Positions 28,531 through 39,174 are shown, counted from the stretch's first letter. The stretch is 64,000 nt of DNA from Streptomyces griseus subsp. griseus (GCF_003610995.1 NZ_CP032543.1:3658001-3722000); one strand, 5' to 3'. The notes: generated by a model from the sequence alone, not told the origin. Numbers and translations are program-made.

Positions 28531-30159
28531 ATGGGCATTCGGAGCTTGCTGCGCAAGGTGTTCGGCCGCACGGAGCAGGACGAGCCGACCACGGCCACCG
28601 TCCCGCCCCAGGCCGAGCGCACCCAGTCCACGGAGGCGGAGCCGGAGACCACTTCGGCGGCCGGGTCCACGTCGGGGACGGAGGCGTCCGAACCGAAGCC
28701 GTCCGAGCCGAAGGCTTCGATCCCGGCCCCGACGTCGCCCGGCGCGAAGACCACCGGGACCACCGACGATGACGCCGGTGCCGCGGACCTGGTGGCCGCG
28801 GCGTTCGACAAGGCGGCCGCCACCCCGACGACGTCCTCTCCCTCGCCGATCGTCCCCGCCCAGAGTTCGGGCCCGGACGCGGAGCCGAAGGCGCAGCCCG
28901 TCGCGGAGCCGGTAGTTGAGCCGAAGGCCGAGCCGGACGTGGAGCCGAAGGCGGAGACCGCCGGCGTGGAGACCGTCTCGGAGCCCGTGGTCGAGCCGGT
29001 CGCGGAACGGGCGGTCGAGCCGGTTGCCGAGGCCGTCGCCGAGCCGGAAGCGGAATCCGTCCCGGAGCCCGTCGTTGAGCCGGTCACCGTGGAAGAGCCC
29101 GCTGCGGAGCCGGTGAAGGCCGCTGGGCCCGTCGAGGCGGACGAGCCCGCCGCCGAGCCCGTGAAGGCCGAGGAGCCGGCACCGGACCCGGCCGTGAAGC
29201 CGGTCGAGAAGCCCGCTGCGGAGCCGACCCCGATCACGATCGACTTCGACCTCGCCCCGGAGCCGGCCACTGAGCCGGAGGCCCAGGCCACCGCGCCTGA
29301 GCCGGAAGCCCGGCCGGAGCCGGAAGCGGAAGCAGCCCCCGCAGCGGAGGCAGCCCCGAAGACCGCAGCCCCCACCGAGGTCGACGAAGCCGCCACCACC
29401 GGTGCGGCCCCCGAACCGGCCGCGGCCATCCCCACCATCCCCGAGCCCCCCAAGGCGACCCCCGCAGCCAAGCCCGCCACCCCTCTCGCCCGGGTCACCC
29501 AGCGCGCGCCCCAGCTCGTCGCTTCGTACAAGGCGGCGCAGGCGGCGCTCAAGGCGCACGGGCTGACCGGGCTCCGCGCCCGCGTCTACCTGGTACTCGA
29601 CCGCTCGGGCTCCATGCGGCCGTTCTACAGGGACGGCAGCGCCCAGCACCTGGGCGACCGCGCCGTGGCGCTCGCCGCCCACCTGGACGCCGACGCCACC
29701 GTGCCCGTCGTCTTCTTCTCGACCGACATCGACGGCACCGGCACGATCGAGCTGGCCGCCCACGAGGGCCGCGTCGACGAGCTGAACGCCGGGCTCGGCC
29801 GCCTGGGCCGGACGAACTACCACCGCGCGGTCGAGGAGATCGTGGCGCACCACGAGAAGTCGCAGGCCGACGGACCGGCCCTGGTGATCTTCCAGACGGA
29901 CGGCCCGCCGGACGCCAAGCAGCTCGCCCGCCAGGCGCTGGCGGACGCGGCGCGGCTGCCGTTGTTCTTCCAGTTCGTCGGGTTCGGCGAGCAGGACGGT
30001 AAGGGCTTCGACTTCCTGCGGAGGCTGGGCGCCCCCAACGCCGCCTTCTTCCACGCGGGCCCGGCCCCGCGCGAGATCGCGGACGCCGAGCTCTACCGGG
30101 AGATCCTCGCCGGGGTGCCGGCCTGGATCGCGGCGCGCGAGGCCCGCTCCGAGGGCTGA
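28531..30159 (+). CDS. VWA-domain protein with long Glu/Pro-rich spacer
   Basis: 542 residues. A short basic start ([13 protein letters not shown]) leads into about 300 residues of E-P-V-A/E-P-K-A-rich repetitive linker (residues 12-330), then a von Willebrand A domain with an intact MIDAS: DRSGSM (D-x-S-x-S, about 354), T of GRTNY and D of QTDGPPD. VWA domains bind metal and mediate protein contacts; the TerF/tellurium-resistance family is related. The start is ATG 28531. The end overlaps the convergent histidine-kinase frame by 67 bases. Confidence 0.85.
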   Translation: MGIRSLLRKVFGRTEQDEPTTATVPPQAERTQSTEAEPETTSAAGSTSGTEASEPKPSEPKASIPAPTSPGAKTTGTTDDDAGAADLVAAAFDKAAATPTTSSPSPIVPAQSSGPDAEPKAQPVAEPVVEPKAEPDVEPKAETAGVETVSEPVVEPVAERAVEPVAEAVAEPEAESVPEPVVEPVTVEEPAAEPVKAAGPVEADEPAAEPVKAEEPAPDPAVKPVEKPAAEPTPITIDFDLAPEPATEPEAQATAPEPEARPEPEAEAAPAAEAAPKTAAPTEVDEAATTGAAPEPAAAIPTIPEPPKATPAAKPATPLARVTQRAPQLVASYKAAQAALKAHGLTGLRARVYLVLDRSGSMRPFYRDGSAQHLGDRAVALAAHLDADATVPVVFFSTDIDGTGTIELAAHEGRVDELNAGLGRLGRTNYHRAVEEIVAHHEKSQADGPALVIFQTDGPPDAKQLARQALADAARLPLFFQFVGFGEQDGKGFDFLRRLGAPNAAFFHAGPAPREIADAELYREILAGVPAWIAAREARSEG

Positions 30160-31382
30160 TCGACCGCAGGCCGGTCGACCGGCAGCCGTGCGGTCACGGC
30201 GAGACCGCCGCCCTCCGGGCCAGGTACCGCCGTGACCGTACCGCCGTGGGCCACCGCGATGGACCGCACGATCGACAGCCCGAGGCCCGACCCCGGGCCC
30301 ATCCGGTCCCGGCCCTCACCTCGCCGGAACGGCTCGAAGAACCCCGCGATGTCGGCCTCGGAGACCACCGGGCCGGTGTTGCGCACCACCAGGGCCCCGT
30401 CCTCCGTCAGCGAGATGTCCACCGAACCGCCCGGCACGTTGTACGTCAACGCGTTGGCCAGCAGGTTCGACACCAGCTGGGAGAGCAGCAGCCGGTTGCC
30501 GCGCACGGGGCAGGCCGCCACCTCGACGCTCACCGCAGGTCGCGCCCCCGCCCCCGGGTTCGGCCGCACCCCCGGATGCCGGGCCGCCTCCTCGGCCACC
30601 ACCCGGTCGAACCGGACGTCCTCGCGCTCGTCGGCGGCCAGCCCCCGTTCGCTGCGGGCCAGCACGAGCAGCCCCTCTATGAGCCGCTCGCTGCGCCGGT
30701 TGGTGTCCAGCAGCGTCTGCCGGGTGCGGACGAGGTCCTCGGGCGACGGGTCGTCCAGCCCCACCTGGATCGCCGCGCGCTGGGTGGCGAGCGGGGTCCG
30801 CAGCTCGTGCGAGGCGTTCGCGATGAACCTGCGCTGGCTGTCGAAGGCCTTCTCCAGCCGGGCCAGCAGCGCGTCCAGGGTCTCGCCCAGCTCCTTCAGC
30901 TCGTCGTCGGGCCCGCTGGAGGCGATCCGCTCGTGCAGCGTCCGCTCCGAGAGCCGACGGGCCTTCGCCGTCATGGCGTGCACGGGCCGCAGCACCCGTC
31001 CGGCGATCCACCAGCCCACGCCGACCGCGCCCGCCGTCATCACCAGGAGCGCGGCGATCGACCAGTACATGTGCTGTTTGCTCGCCGCGTCGCTGACGTG
31101 GTCGGTCAGTTCGTAGACGGTGGGGCCGCCGGTCGGGCTGCGGGCGATGAACGGCCCGTTGACGGTGTACCCGGGCGGTACGACGACGGCGGAGGAGGCG
31201 ATGGCGCGCGCCTCGGAGTCCGTACCCGCGCGGGAGGCCACGTTGACGGTGGCGAGCAGAGCCGTGCCGAGGACCAGGAAGACACCGCCGTACACGAGGG
31301 CGATGCGGGTGCGGATCGTGGAGTGCGGCAGCTTCGACGCCTCCACCAGCCGCCGCAGCCGGAACCGGCCCGGCCGCTTCAC
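30093..31382 (-). CDS. sensor histidine kinase
   Basis: 429 residues. Two membrane spans ([20 protein letters not shown] near 30 and [23 protein letters not shown] near 107) bracket a roughly 60-residue sensor; then HAMP, the HisKA box [11 protein letters not shown] (about 190, phospho-accepting His) and a HATPase_c domain (GSGLGLSIV). It overlaps the response-regulator stop by four bases (GTGA). The C-terminal roughly 20 residues ([22 protein letters not shown]) overlap antisense the end of the VWA gene. Confidence 0.92.
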   Translation of the reverse strand: MKRPGRFRLRRLVEASKLPHSTIRTRIALVYGGVFLVLGTALLATVNVASRAGTDSEARAIASSAVVVPPGYTVNGPFIARSPTGGPTVYELTDHVSDAASKQHMYWSIAALLVMTAGAVGVGWWIAGRVLRPVHAMTAKARRLSERTLHERIASSGPDDELKELGETLDALLARLEKAFDSQRRFIANASHELRTPLATQRAAIQVGLDDPSPEDLVRTRQTLLDTNRRSERLIEGLLVLARSERGLAADEREDVRFDRVVAEEAARHPGVRPNPGAGARPAVSVEVAACPVRGNRLLLSQLVSNLLANALTYNVPGGSVDISLTEDGALVVRNTGPVVSEADIAGFFEPFRRGEGRDRMGPGSGLGLSIVRSIAVAHGGTVTAVPGPEGGGLAVTARLPVDRPAVDQPSERASRAAIQAGTPARISR

Positions 31383-32032
31383 AGGGCGTACCCGACGCCC
31401 TGGACGGTACGGATCAGCGCGGGCTCACCGAGCTTGGCCCGGAGTTTGCTCATGCAGACGCGTACGGCCCCGGTGAACGGATCGGCGTTGGCGTCCCAGG
31501 CCCGCTCCAGCAGCTCCTCGGCGCTGACCGTCCCGCCGTCGGCCTCCAGAAGCAGTTGCAGCACGGTGAACTCCTTGGGGGACAGGTCCAGCTCCCGGCC
31601 GTCGCGGAGCGCGGAGCGCCGTACGGTGTCGAGTCGGATGCCGTGCCGCTCCAGCTGCGGCGGTACGGGTCTGGCGCTGCGGCGGCGCAGGGCGCGGACC
31701 CGGGAGACCAGCTCGGGAAACTCGAACGGTTTGCTGACGTAATCGTCGGCGCCGAGGTCGAGTCCGGCGACGCGGTCCTCCATGGCGCCGGAGGCGGTCA
31801 GCATCAGGATTCGCGTACGGGAGCCGGAGGCCACCAGCCGGCGGGCCACGTCGTCGCCGTGGACGCGCGGGAGGTCCCGGTCGAGGACGACGACGTCGTA
31901 GTCGTGCAGCCCGAGGTAGGCCAGGGCCGCGTCCCCGCTGTAGACGGTGTCGACCGCGAAGCCGGCCCGGCGCAGCCCGGTCGCGACCAGTTCCGCGAGG
32001 ATCTCCTCGTCCTCGGCGACCAGTACCCGCAT
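31379..32032 (-). CDS. OmpR-family response regulator
   Basis: 217 residues. Receiver domain with phospho-acceptor Asp in VVVLDRDLP (about 51), T in MLTAS and K in YVSKPFEF; then a winged-helix Trans_reg_C DNA-binding domain ending VQGVGYAL. It is followed by the cognate kinase in a four-base overlap. The start is ATG 32032, with GGGGA upstream. The stimulus is unknown. Confidence 0.95.
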   Translation of the reverse strand: MRVLVAEDEEILAELVATGLRRAGFAVDTVYSGDAALAYLGLHDYDVVVLDRDLPRVHGDDVARRLVASGSRTRILMLTASGAMEDRVAGLDLGADDYVSKPFEFPELVSRVRALRRRSARPVPPQLERHGIRLDTVRRSALRDGRELDLSPKEFTVLQLLLEADGGTVSAEELLERAWDANADPFTGAVRVCMSKLRAKLGEPALIRTVQGVGYAL

Positions 32033-32215
32033 GGTGATGTCCCCTGCCTCGTGCACGCTTGTCCGCTCCCTCCCAGGATGCGACTTTCCTGGGGGAACCA
32101 TTACGGGAAGGGATGTTTCGCAAAGCTCTCCACCGGAAGGCACGGCTCCACCCGCCCGCGGAGCCCCCGGTTATCGATGTGAGTGGATCTTCAACGGACC
32201 GTTAGGATTTCGACC

Positions 32216-33829
32216 ATGGCGGCCACTGGATCCGAGAAGCAGGGGGCGACGGCGTACTACGTCTCGACCCCCATCTACTACGTCAACGACGCTCCTCACC
32301 TGGGCCACGCCTACACGACCGTCGCAGGCGACGTGCTCACGCGCTGGCACCGCCAGCGCGGCGAGAAGGTGTGGTACCTCACCGGCACGGACGAGCACGG
32401 TCAGAAGATCATGCGCACGGCCGAGGCGAACAACGTCACTCCGCAGGCTTGGTGCGACAAGCTCGTCGAGGAGGCGTGGAAGCCCCTCTGGGAGCATCTG
32501 AACATCGCGAACGACGACTTCATCAGGACGACGGAGAAGCGGCACACCGACCGTGTGCAGGAGTTCGTGCAGGACCTGTACGACAAGGGCGAGATCTACA
32601 AGGGCGGGTACGAAGGCCCGTACTGCGTGGGCTGCGAGGAGTACAAGCTCCCCGGCGATCTCCTCGACGGCGAGGGCGAGTTCGCGGGTCAGAAGCTCTG
32701 CCCCATCCACAAGAAGCCGGTGGAGCTCCTCAAGGAGGAGAACTACTTCTTCAAGCTGAGCGCGTACGGCCCGAAGCTGCTGGAGTTCTACGCGGCGAAC
32801 CCGGGCTTCATCCAGCCCGAGTCGGCCCGCAACGAGATCGTGAACTTCGTCGAGCAGGGCCTCCAGGACCTGTCGATCTCGCGCTCCACCTTCGACTGGG
32901 GCGTCCCGGTCCCGTGGGACGACAAGCACGTCATCTACGTCTGGATCGACGCGCTCCTGAACTACGCGACGGCCGTGGGCTACGGCGCCAACCAGGAGAA
33001 GTTCGACGGTACGTTCCCGGCGGACGTGCACCTGATCGGCAAGGACATCCTCCGCTTCCACGCGGTGATCTGGCCCGCGATGCTGATGGCGCAGGGCCTG
33101 CCGCTCCCCGGCAAGGTCGTCGCCAACGGCTGGCTGATGGTCGGCGGCGAGAAGATGTCCAAGTCGAACCTGACCGGCATCAAGCCGCAGGACCTGACCT
33201 CGCACTTCGGCGTGGACGCGTACCGCTGGTACTTCCTGCGGGCCATCGCGTACGGCAGCGACGGCTCGTTCTCCTGGGAGGACTTCTCCGCCCGTTACAC
33301 CTCCGAGCTGGCCAACGACTACGGCAACCTCGCCTCGCGCGTGGCGGCCATGGTCGGCAAGTACTTCGGCGGCACGCTGCCGGAGGCCACGGCCGCCGGT
33401 GACGCCGAGCGGACCGTGCGCGAGGGCCTGGCGAAGGCCGTCGAGACCGCCGATCAGAAGATCGGCGAGGAGCTGGACTTCCAGTCCGGCATCCTGGCGA
33501 TCTTCGACTTCGTGAAGCAGGTCAACGGCTACATCACGGAGCAGGAGCCGTGGAAGGTGGCCAAGGACACCACCCCGGAGGGCCAGGCCCGCCTGGCGAC
33601 CATCCTGTACACGGCCGCCGAGGCCCTGCGCGGGGTAGCGGTCCTGCTGAACGCCGTGATGCCGGAGACCTCGCAGAGCCTGTGGGAGTCCCTGGGGGCC
33701 GAGGAGTCCCTGGGCGCCCTGGCCGACCAGAGGGTCCAGGACGCGGGCGCCTGGGGCACTCTGCCCGCCGGCGCGACGGTGACGAAGGGCGCGGTGCTGT
33801 TCCCGCGCCTGGAGGAGAAGCCGGCGTAA
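32216..33829 (+). CDS. metG: methionine--tRNA ligase
   Basis: 537 residues. Class I synthetase charging tRNA-Met for initiation and elongation. It has the HIGH motif PHLGHAYTT (about 26), zinc-binding CVGCEEYK and CPIHKKP, and KMSKS in GGEKMSKSN (about 320). A full-length, intact housekeeping gene. The start is ATG 32216; a TAGGAT hexamer ends seven bases before it and there is no ribosome-binding site, so it is likely leaderless. Confidence 0.97.
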   Translation: MAATGSEKQGATAYYVSTPIYYVNDAPHLGHAYTTVAGDVLTRWHRQRGEKVWYLTGTDEHGQKIMRTAEANNVTPQAWCDKLVEEAWKPLWEHLNIANDDFIRTTEKRHTDRVQEFVQDLYDKGEIYKGGYEGPYCVGCEEYKLPGDLLDGEGEFAGQKLCPIHKKPVELLKEENYFFKLSAYGPKLLEFYAANPGFIQPESARNEIVNFVEQGLQDLSISRSTFDWGVPVPWDDKHVIYVWIDALLNYATAVGYGANQEKFDGTFPADVHLIGKDILRFHAVIWPAMLMAQGLPLPGKVVANGWLMVGGEKMSKSNLTGIKPQDLTSHFGVDAYRWYFLRAIAYGSDGSFSWEDFSARYTSELANDYGNLASRVAAMVGKYFGGTLPEATAAGDAERTVREGLAKAVETADQKIGEELDFQSGILAIFDFVKQVNGYITEQEPWKVAKDTTPEGQARLATILYTAAEALRGVAVLLNAVMPETSQSLWESLGAEESLGALADQRVQDAGAWGTLPAGATVTKGAVLFPRLEEKPA

Positions 33830-33844
33830 CGCGTTCGTACGCGC

Positions 33845-33887
33845 GTCAGGAGCCCGGGACCACCGCATGGGGTCCCGGGCTCCTGAC
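33845..33887. terminator. 17-bp hairpin terminator after metG
   Basis: GTCAGGAGCCCGGGACC and its perfect complement flank a nine-base loop, 15 bases after the metG stop. Strong stem, no T-tract. Confidence 0.9.
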
Positions 33888-33895
33888 GTACGGCG

Positions 33896-34036
33896 CCGGG
33901 GCGGCGCGCCCAGTTCGTGAGCGGCTCGGTGTCCAGCTCGATCCCGACCGGGTCGGGGAGGGTGACGGTCTGGCCGACGAGGTGACCTCGACGGCCAGGA
34001 GGACGCCGTCGGGGAACGCCCGCACCGTACGGACCG
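33896..34036 (-). pseudogene. Uma2-family (DUF820) remnant
   Basis: Two fragments of a Uma2-type nuclease are joined out of frame: FPDGVLLAVEVTS (the conserved E-V strand) and GQTVTLPDPVGIELDTEPLTNW (the C-terminal strand pair). Intact Uma2 proteins have about 60-80 residues between these. There is no start codon and no stop before the metG terminator. A degraded relic. Confidence 0.65.
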
Positions 34037-34040
34037 GCGC

Positions 34041-34832
34041 TCACCGCCTCAGCGAATCCGCGTCCCCCATCACGATCACCGGTTTCAACTCCGGGTCCAG
34101 GGTGCGCAAAAGCTCCTCCATGCGCTCCTGCGGGACGGAGACGCAGCCCTGGGTGGGGCCGCCGTGGTCGACGTGGATCCAGATGCCGCCGCCGCGTTCG
34201 GGGCCGAGGGGGCGGTCGCGGTCCAGGGGGGTGACGCCCTCCACACGGTTGTAGTTGATCGCGACGACGTAGTCGAAGGACCCTTCCAGCGGTTCGCCGA
34301 AGAAGCCCTCGCCGTCCACCGCGAACCGGGGCTGCTCGTCGTACGGGAGCAGCGCGCCCGGGTCGGGGAGGCGGCCGCCCGCGTCGGTGAGGGAGTAGAC
34401 GCCCTTGGGGGATCTCAGGTCGCCCGCCACGTGGTGGTCGGTCCAGCCCGCCATGCCGTTGTGGGCATCCCACGGACCGGCTACGGCGACCCATCCCTCC
34501 GCCGGGTCCTCACGGCTGTACAGCACCGCGCTGGACCGGTTGGCGTCCTCGTCCTCCCCGGTGACCACGAACGCCTGCCGGGCCTCCTCGGGGATCTCCG
34601 CCCGGGTCTGCGGCCCCAGGCCCGGGATCTCGGCGGGGCTCGGCGTCGGCTCCGCGGAGGGCGATGCGCGGAGTACGGAGGCGGCGTCGGACTCCGGGCC
34701 GGGGGCGCCCTGGCCCGGGGCCGCGACGGGCGTCCTCACGGGTGCGGGGCCGGACGCGCAGCCCGTGAGCAGCAGGGCCAGGACGAGGAGCGGTGCGGCG
34801 AGCAGGGCGGACGGGCGGAGCGGGACGGACAC
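34041..34832 (-). CDS. YkuD-type L,D-transpeptidase-like lipoprotein
   Basis: 263 residues. A lipoprotein signal ends in the lipobox LLTGC (Cys about 25); a Pro/Ser/Glu-rich linker follows, then a catalytic domain whose HVDHGGPTQGCVSVP carries the His and Cys of the L,D-transpeptidase motif (H..G-C-V-S). Such enzymes make 3-3 cross-links or attach substrates to peptidoglycan; the S/T-G-C signature is here Q-G-C. Secreted, membrane-anchored. The start is ATG 34832. Confidence 0.8.
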   Translation of the reverse strand: MSVPLRPSALLAAPLLVLALLLTGCASGPAPVRTPVAAPGQGAPGPESDAASVLRASPSAEPTPSPAEIPGLGPQTRAEIPEEARQAFVVTGEDEDANRSSAVLYSREDPAEGWVAVAGPWDAHNGMAGWTDHHVAGDLRSPKGVYSLTDAGGRLPDPGALLPYDEQPRFAVDGEGFFGEPLEGSFDYVVAINYNRVEGVTPLDRDRPLGPERGGGIWIHVDHGGPTQGCVSVPQERMEELLRTLDPELKPVIVMGDADSLRR

Positions 34833-35037
34833 GGTGGCGGGCTCCTCGGGTGACGGCGGACGGCGTGGCGGGGCGGCACGCGGCGCAAGAGGGGTGTCTC
34901 GGCGGGAGAGCGGGTCTCGCTACGAGAGGGGCGTCTCGGTGCCAGTCTTTGCCGCACCCGGCGGCGCCGAATCCGAACCGGGGCCATCCGGCTGTACCGC
35001 GTCGCCCGCCGGTCACGGGCTCGCGCGCTCCCGCAAC

Positions 35038-35073
35038 GAAACAGCCCCCGATCGGGTGACCGGGGGCTGTTTC
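35038..35073. terminator. 13-bp hairpin terminator of aspS, touching parS
   Basis: GAAACAGCCCCCG pairs perfectly with its complement around a 10-base loop, 34 bases beyond the aspS stop. Read leftward it is followed by GTTGC rather than a T-tract. Its right arm (ending GTTTC) overlaps the first five bases of the parS site at 35069. Confidence 0.85.
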
Positions 35074-35082
35074 ACGTGAAAC
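35069..35082. promoter_or_regulatory. parS site (ParB binding)
   Basis: Perfect GTTTCACGTGAAAC. It shares five bases with the aspS terminator hairpin, so ParB binding and termination may compete or combine here. Confidence 0.95.
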
Positions 35083-35106
35083 ATCCGCAGAGCGGGACCG
35101 TACGGA

Positions 35107-36905
35107 CTAGTTGGCGGCGGGCTTCTCCGACGCGCTCGCGCCCTTCGCCGCGACCGGCTTGCGCAGCTGGATGTTCAGCTCGCGCAGCCGGGACTCGTCC
35201 AGCTCGGTCGGGGCGCCCATCATCAGGTCCTGGGCGTTGCCGTTGAGCGGGAAGGCGATCGTCTCGCGGATGTTGGGCTCGTCGGCCAGCAGCATCACGA
35301 TGCGGTCGACGCCCGGGGCGATGCCACCGTGCGGCGGAGCCCCGAGGCGGAACGCGCGGAGCATGCCCGCGAACTCGTGCTCAACCGTCTCGCGGTCGTA
35401 ACCGGCGATCTCGAAGGCCTTGAGCATCAGCTCGGGCTCGTGGTTACGGATGGCACCCGAGGACAGCTCGATGCCGTTGCAGACGATGTCGTACTGCCAG
35501 GCCAGGATGTCCAGCGGGTCCTTCTCCTCCAGGTCGGCCAGACCGCCCTGGGGCATCGAGAAGGGGTTGTGCGAGAAGTCGATCTTGCCGGTCTCCTCGT
35601 CCTTCTCGTACATCGGGAAGTCGACGATCCAGCAGAACCGGAAGACGCCCTCCTCGAAGTGGCCGGCGCGCTTGGCGGCCTCGACCCGGACGGCCGACAT
35701 GATCTTGGAGACCTCGTCGAACTCACCCGCGCCGAAGAAGACCGCGTGGCCCGGGACCAGCGAGAGGCGCTCGGTGAGCGTCTTGACGTCGGTCTCGGTG
35801 AGGAACTTGGCGATCGGACCGGCCAGCGCGCCGTCCTCGCCCACACGCACCCAGGCCAGGCCCTTGGCGCCGTGCTCCACGGCGTACTCACCGAGGCCGT
35901 CGAAGAACTTGCGGGACTGGCCAGCGGTGTCCGGGACGGGCAGGGCGCGGACGTGCTTGCCGGCGAACGCCTTGAACCCGGAGTCGGCGAAGACGTCCGA
36001 GATGTCGACCAGCTCCAGCTTGGCCCGCAGGTCCGGCTTGTCGTTGCCGTACTTCAGCATCGACTCGCGGAACGGGATGCGCGGGAACGGCGAGGTGACC
36101 TCGCGGCCGTTGCCGAACTCGGTGAAGAGCTCGGTCATCAGCTTCTCGATCGGCTGGAAGACGTCCTCCTGCTCCACGAAGGACATCTCGACGTCGAGCT
36201 GGTAGAACTCGCCCGGCGAGCGGTCCGCGCGGGCGTCCTCGTCGCGGAAGCAGGGCGCGATCTGGAAGTAGCGGTCGAAGCCCGAGATCATCAGCAGCTG
36301 CTTGAACTGCTGCGGGGCCTGCGGCAGCGCGTAGAACTTGCCGGGGTTCAGCCGGGACGGAACGACGAAGTCACGGGCGCCCTCGGGGAGGTCGCGGTGA
36401 GGATCGGGGTCGCCATCTCGTTGAAGCCGAGGGCCACCATCTTGGAGCGGATGGAGGCGATCACGGCCGAGCGCAGCAGGATGTTGCGGTGCATACGCTC
36501 GCGGCGCAGGTCGAGGAAGCGGTACTCCAGGCGCCGCTCCTCGTTGACGCCGTCCTCGGTGTTGATCGTGAAGGGCAGCGGGCCGGCCTCGCCGAGCACC
36601 TCGACCTCGGTGACCTCGATCTCGATCTCACCGGTCGGCAGCTCCGGGTTGACGTTCTCGGCGCCGCGCGCGGAGACCTTGCCGTCGATCCGGACGACGG
36701 TCTCCTTGGTGAGCTTCGCCAGGGCCTCGTTGCCGGGGGTGCCGGGGCGGGCGACGAGCTGCACCAGACCGTAGTGGTCGCGCAGATCGATGAAGAGGAT
36801 GCCACCCAGGTCTCGGCGATTGTGCAGCCAGCCGCTCAGCCGGACGTCGGTGCCGACGTCAGAGGCGCGGAGCTCGCCGCAGGTGTGGGACCTGTACCGA
36901 TGCAT
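35107..36905 (-). CDS. aspS: aspartate--tRNA ligase (frameshifted as read)
   Basis: Class II synthetase charging tRNA-Asp, about 599 residues once repaired. N-terminal OB-fold ([26 protein letters not shown]), motif 2 [19 protein letters not shown], and motif 3 [14 protein letters not shown] are present. The frame breaks at 36385-36388 (a GGGG run on the plus strand): before it [10 protein letters not shown], after it, in the next frame, [10 protein letters not shown]. Adding one base restores the conserved sequence; total length 1799 is one short of a multiple of three. As the gene is essential, a sequencing error is likely. Start ATG 36905. Confidence 0.93.
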
Positions 36906-37068
36906 CGTCGTTCATCCAGTCTTCGCGGTTAGGTGTGGATTGAGCTTCCCCAGGCTACCGCCCGGGGCCGGGCCTCTTCATTTCCCTTTGCCGCCCGCAC
37001 CCGGCGGGGGCCCGCGCTCGGCGTCCCCTCGGTGGCGTACGGAGAGCACATCTTCCTAAAGTGGGGCA

Positions 37069-39174
37069 ATGCGCACCGAGGAAGTCCTGGCCGCGATCGC
37101 GACCGGCCTGTGGCGCTGGGACAACGCGGCCGGCACGGTCACACTCGACGCGGAGGCGGCCCGGCTGCTCGGCCTGCCCCCCGAGCCCGGCAGCTACCGG
37201 GAGGCGGCGGTGCGCTCCCGCTTCCACCCGGTCGACTGGAACGAGATCTACGGCGTCGTGAACCTGGCCGTCGCCGAGGGCACCCTGGCCGAGGCACGGC
37301 TGCGGATCGTGGACGAGCGGGGGAAGGTGCTGCGTACCGTACGCAGCCGCTCCAAGCCGATCGTCCCGGGGGAGCGGGGCTCCACGGACTACGTCCTCAT
37401 CGGCACGCTCCAGGAGGTCGCCGAGCCGCAGCTGGGCTCCGTCGGCCCGCACACACCGATCACCGGGGACTGGCGCAGGTCCCGGGAGGCGTTCCTGCTG
37501 GACGCCGGGCGGGCGCTGGCGGAGGCCCGTTCCACGGAGGAGGTGCTGCGGGTCGCCGCGTCGCTCTCCATGCCCGGGTTCTCCCCGGACGGCCTCGCGG
37601 TCTTCGGCTCGGCCGGGGAGCGGCTGACGATCATCGGCCACCACGGGCAGAGCCCGGAGGACGAGGACCCGTTCACCGACATGCCCCTGGACACCGACTA
37701 CCCGGCCGCCGAGGTGGTCCGCACCGGCCGCGCGATCTACCTCCCCTCCCCCGAGGAGTACCGCCGCCGCTACCCCGCCACCTGGCCGCTCGCCCGCCGC
37801 TTCGGCCGGCAGTCCTGGGCGTACCTCCCGCTGGTCTCCGCCGGCCGCACGATGGGCGCGTGGATGGCCGGGTTCCGGCATCCGGTGGGGTTCTCGCCCG
37901 ATGAGCGCGCGGTGCTCACGACGGTCGCCCGGATGCTCGCCCAGGCGCTGGCCCGGGCCGGGGTCGCGGAGACCGAACGGGAGCTGTCGCTCGGGCTCCA
38001 GCGGTCGATGATGCCGACGCTGGGGCCGGACATCCCGGGGATGACGGTGGCCGCGCGGTACGTGCCGACCGGCGGCGGGCTCCAGGTGGGCGGCGACTGG
38101 TACGACATGATCCCGCTGCCCAGCGGCCGGATCGCCCTGGTCATCGGTGACGTCCAGGGCCATGACGTACGGGCCGCCGGGCTGATGGGACAGCTCCGCA
38201 TCGCCCTGCGCGCGTACGCCTCCGAGGGGCACCGCCCGGACGCCGTGCTCTCAAGGGCCTCGCGCTTCCTCTCCGGGCTGACCGACGCGTACGAAGGGGT
38301 GGCGGGCGGCGACGAGCCCTCCGCGTCGCGCTTCGCGACCTGCCTGTACGCGGAGGTCGACCCGGAGACCGGCACGCTGGACATCGCCCGGGCGGGCCAT
38401 CCGGACCCGGTGGTGGTGAGCGCCGACGGCACGGCGGTGATCCGGCAGACGGCGGGCGGGCTGCCGCTGGGCATCGAGACGGACTCCGACTACCCCACGA
38501 CCCGGGTCGTCCTGGAGCCCGGAGAAACGATCATGCTGTGCACGGACGGCCTCATCGAGACCGGCGGCCACGACATGGCCACCGGCTGGGGCAGGCTGCG
38601 CCCGGTCCTGGAGGAGCCCACCGAGGACCTGGAGGAGATGGCCGACGCCCTGGTCCAGGCCGTGCACGGGCCGACCTCGCACTACACGACCGGGCCGCTC
38701 GCCGACCGCCGCGAGGACGACATCGCGGTGCTGGTGCTGCGGCGGGAGAGCGTACGGGAGCCGGCGACGCCGGCCCGCCGGAGCGTCCTGACCATCGCGC
38801 AGGCCGAGCCGGAGCGGATCTCGGTGGGCCGCCAGCTCGTACGGGAGCTGCTGCACGACTGGAAGGACCCCGAGCAGGTCGACTCGGCGGTCCTGATGGT
38901 CTCGGAGATGGCCACCAATGTGCTGGTCCACACGGACGGCGACGCGCTGATGGCGGCGGAGGTCTCCGGGGAGCGGGGGGAGCGGCGGCTGCGGGTGGAG
39001 GTGGCCGACGCGAGCGACGAGCTGCCGCACAAGCGGAGGCCGGGGGAGATGGCGTCCAGTGGGCGGGGGCTGGTGCTGATGGAGATGCTGGCGGACGCGT
39101 GGGGGGTGGATCCGCGGGGGGAGGGGAAGTCGATCTGGTTCGAGCTGTACGAGGCGGGTGGGGCGGGTCCCTGA
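37069..39174 (+). CDS. PAS-GAF-SpoIIE phosphatase with HATPase domain
   Basis: 701 residues. PAS-like N-terminus (1-115), GAF region (140-300), PP2C/SpoIIE phosphatase (310-530, with LQVGGDWYDMIPL, VIGDVQGHD and DDIAVLVLR metal-binding Asp residues) and a C-terminal HATPase_c anti-sigma-factor-kinase-like domain (570-700; MVSEMATNVLVHTDGDALM). This is the typical Streptomyces multi-domain regulator of sigma-factor partner-switching. The start is ATG 37069; TAAAGT ends six bases before it, again leaderless-like. Divergent from aspS. Confidence 0.93.
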   Translation: MRTEEVLAAIATGLWRWDNAAGTVTLDAEAARLLGLPPEPGSYREAAVRSRFHPVDWNEIYGVVNLAVAEGTLAEARLRIVDERGKVLRTVRSRSKPIVPGERGSTDYVLIGTLQEVAEPQLGSVGPHTPITGDWRRSREAFLLDAGRALAEARSTEEVLRVAASLSMPGFSPDGLAVFGSAGERLTIIGHHGQSPEDEDPFTDMPLDTDYPAAEVVRTGRAIYLPSPEEYRRRYPATWPLARRFGRQSWAYLPLVSAGRTMGAWMAGFRHPVGFSPDERAVLTTVARMLAQALARAGVAETERELSLGLQRSMMPTLGPDIPGMTVAARYVPTGGGLQVGGDWYDMIPLPSGRIALVIGDVQGHDVRAAGLMGQLRIALRAYASEGHRPDAVLSRASRFLSGLTDAYEGVAGGDEPSASRFATCLYAEVDPETGTLDIARAGHPDPVVVSADGTAVIRQTAGGLPLGIETDSDYPTTRVVLEPGETIMLCTDGLIETGGHDMATGWGRLRPVLEEPTEDLEEMADALVQAVHGPTSHYTTGPLADRREDDIAVLVLRRESVREPATPARRSVLTIAQAEPERISVGRQLVRELLHDWKDPEQVDSAVLMVSEMATNVLVHTDGDALMAAEVSGERGERRLRVEVADASDELPHKRRPGEMASSGRGLVLMEMLADAWGVDPRGEGKSIWFELYEAGGAGP

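Noticed and set aside
28318..30054. Leftward 578-codon frame opposite the VWA gene
   Set aside because: Mirror of the repetitive E/P tract; Leu/Gly/Arg-rich with no motif.
35107..36905. Programmed frameshift in aspS
   Set aside because: No slippery heptamer or stimulatory structure, and aspS is not known to use recoding; a missing base in a run is simpler.
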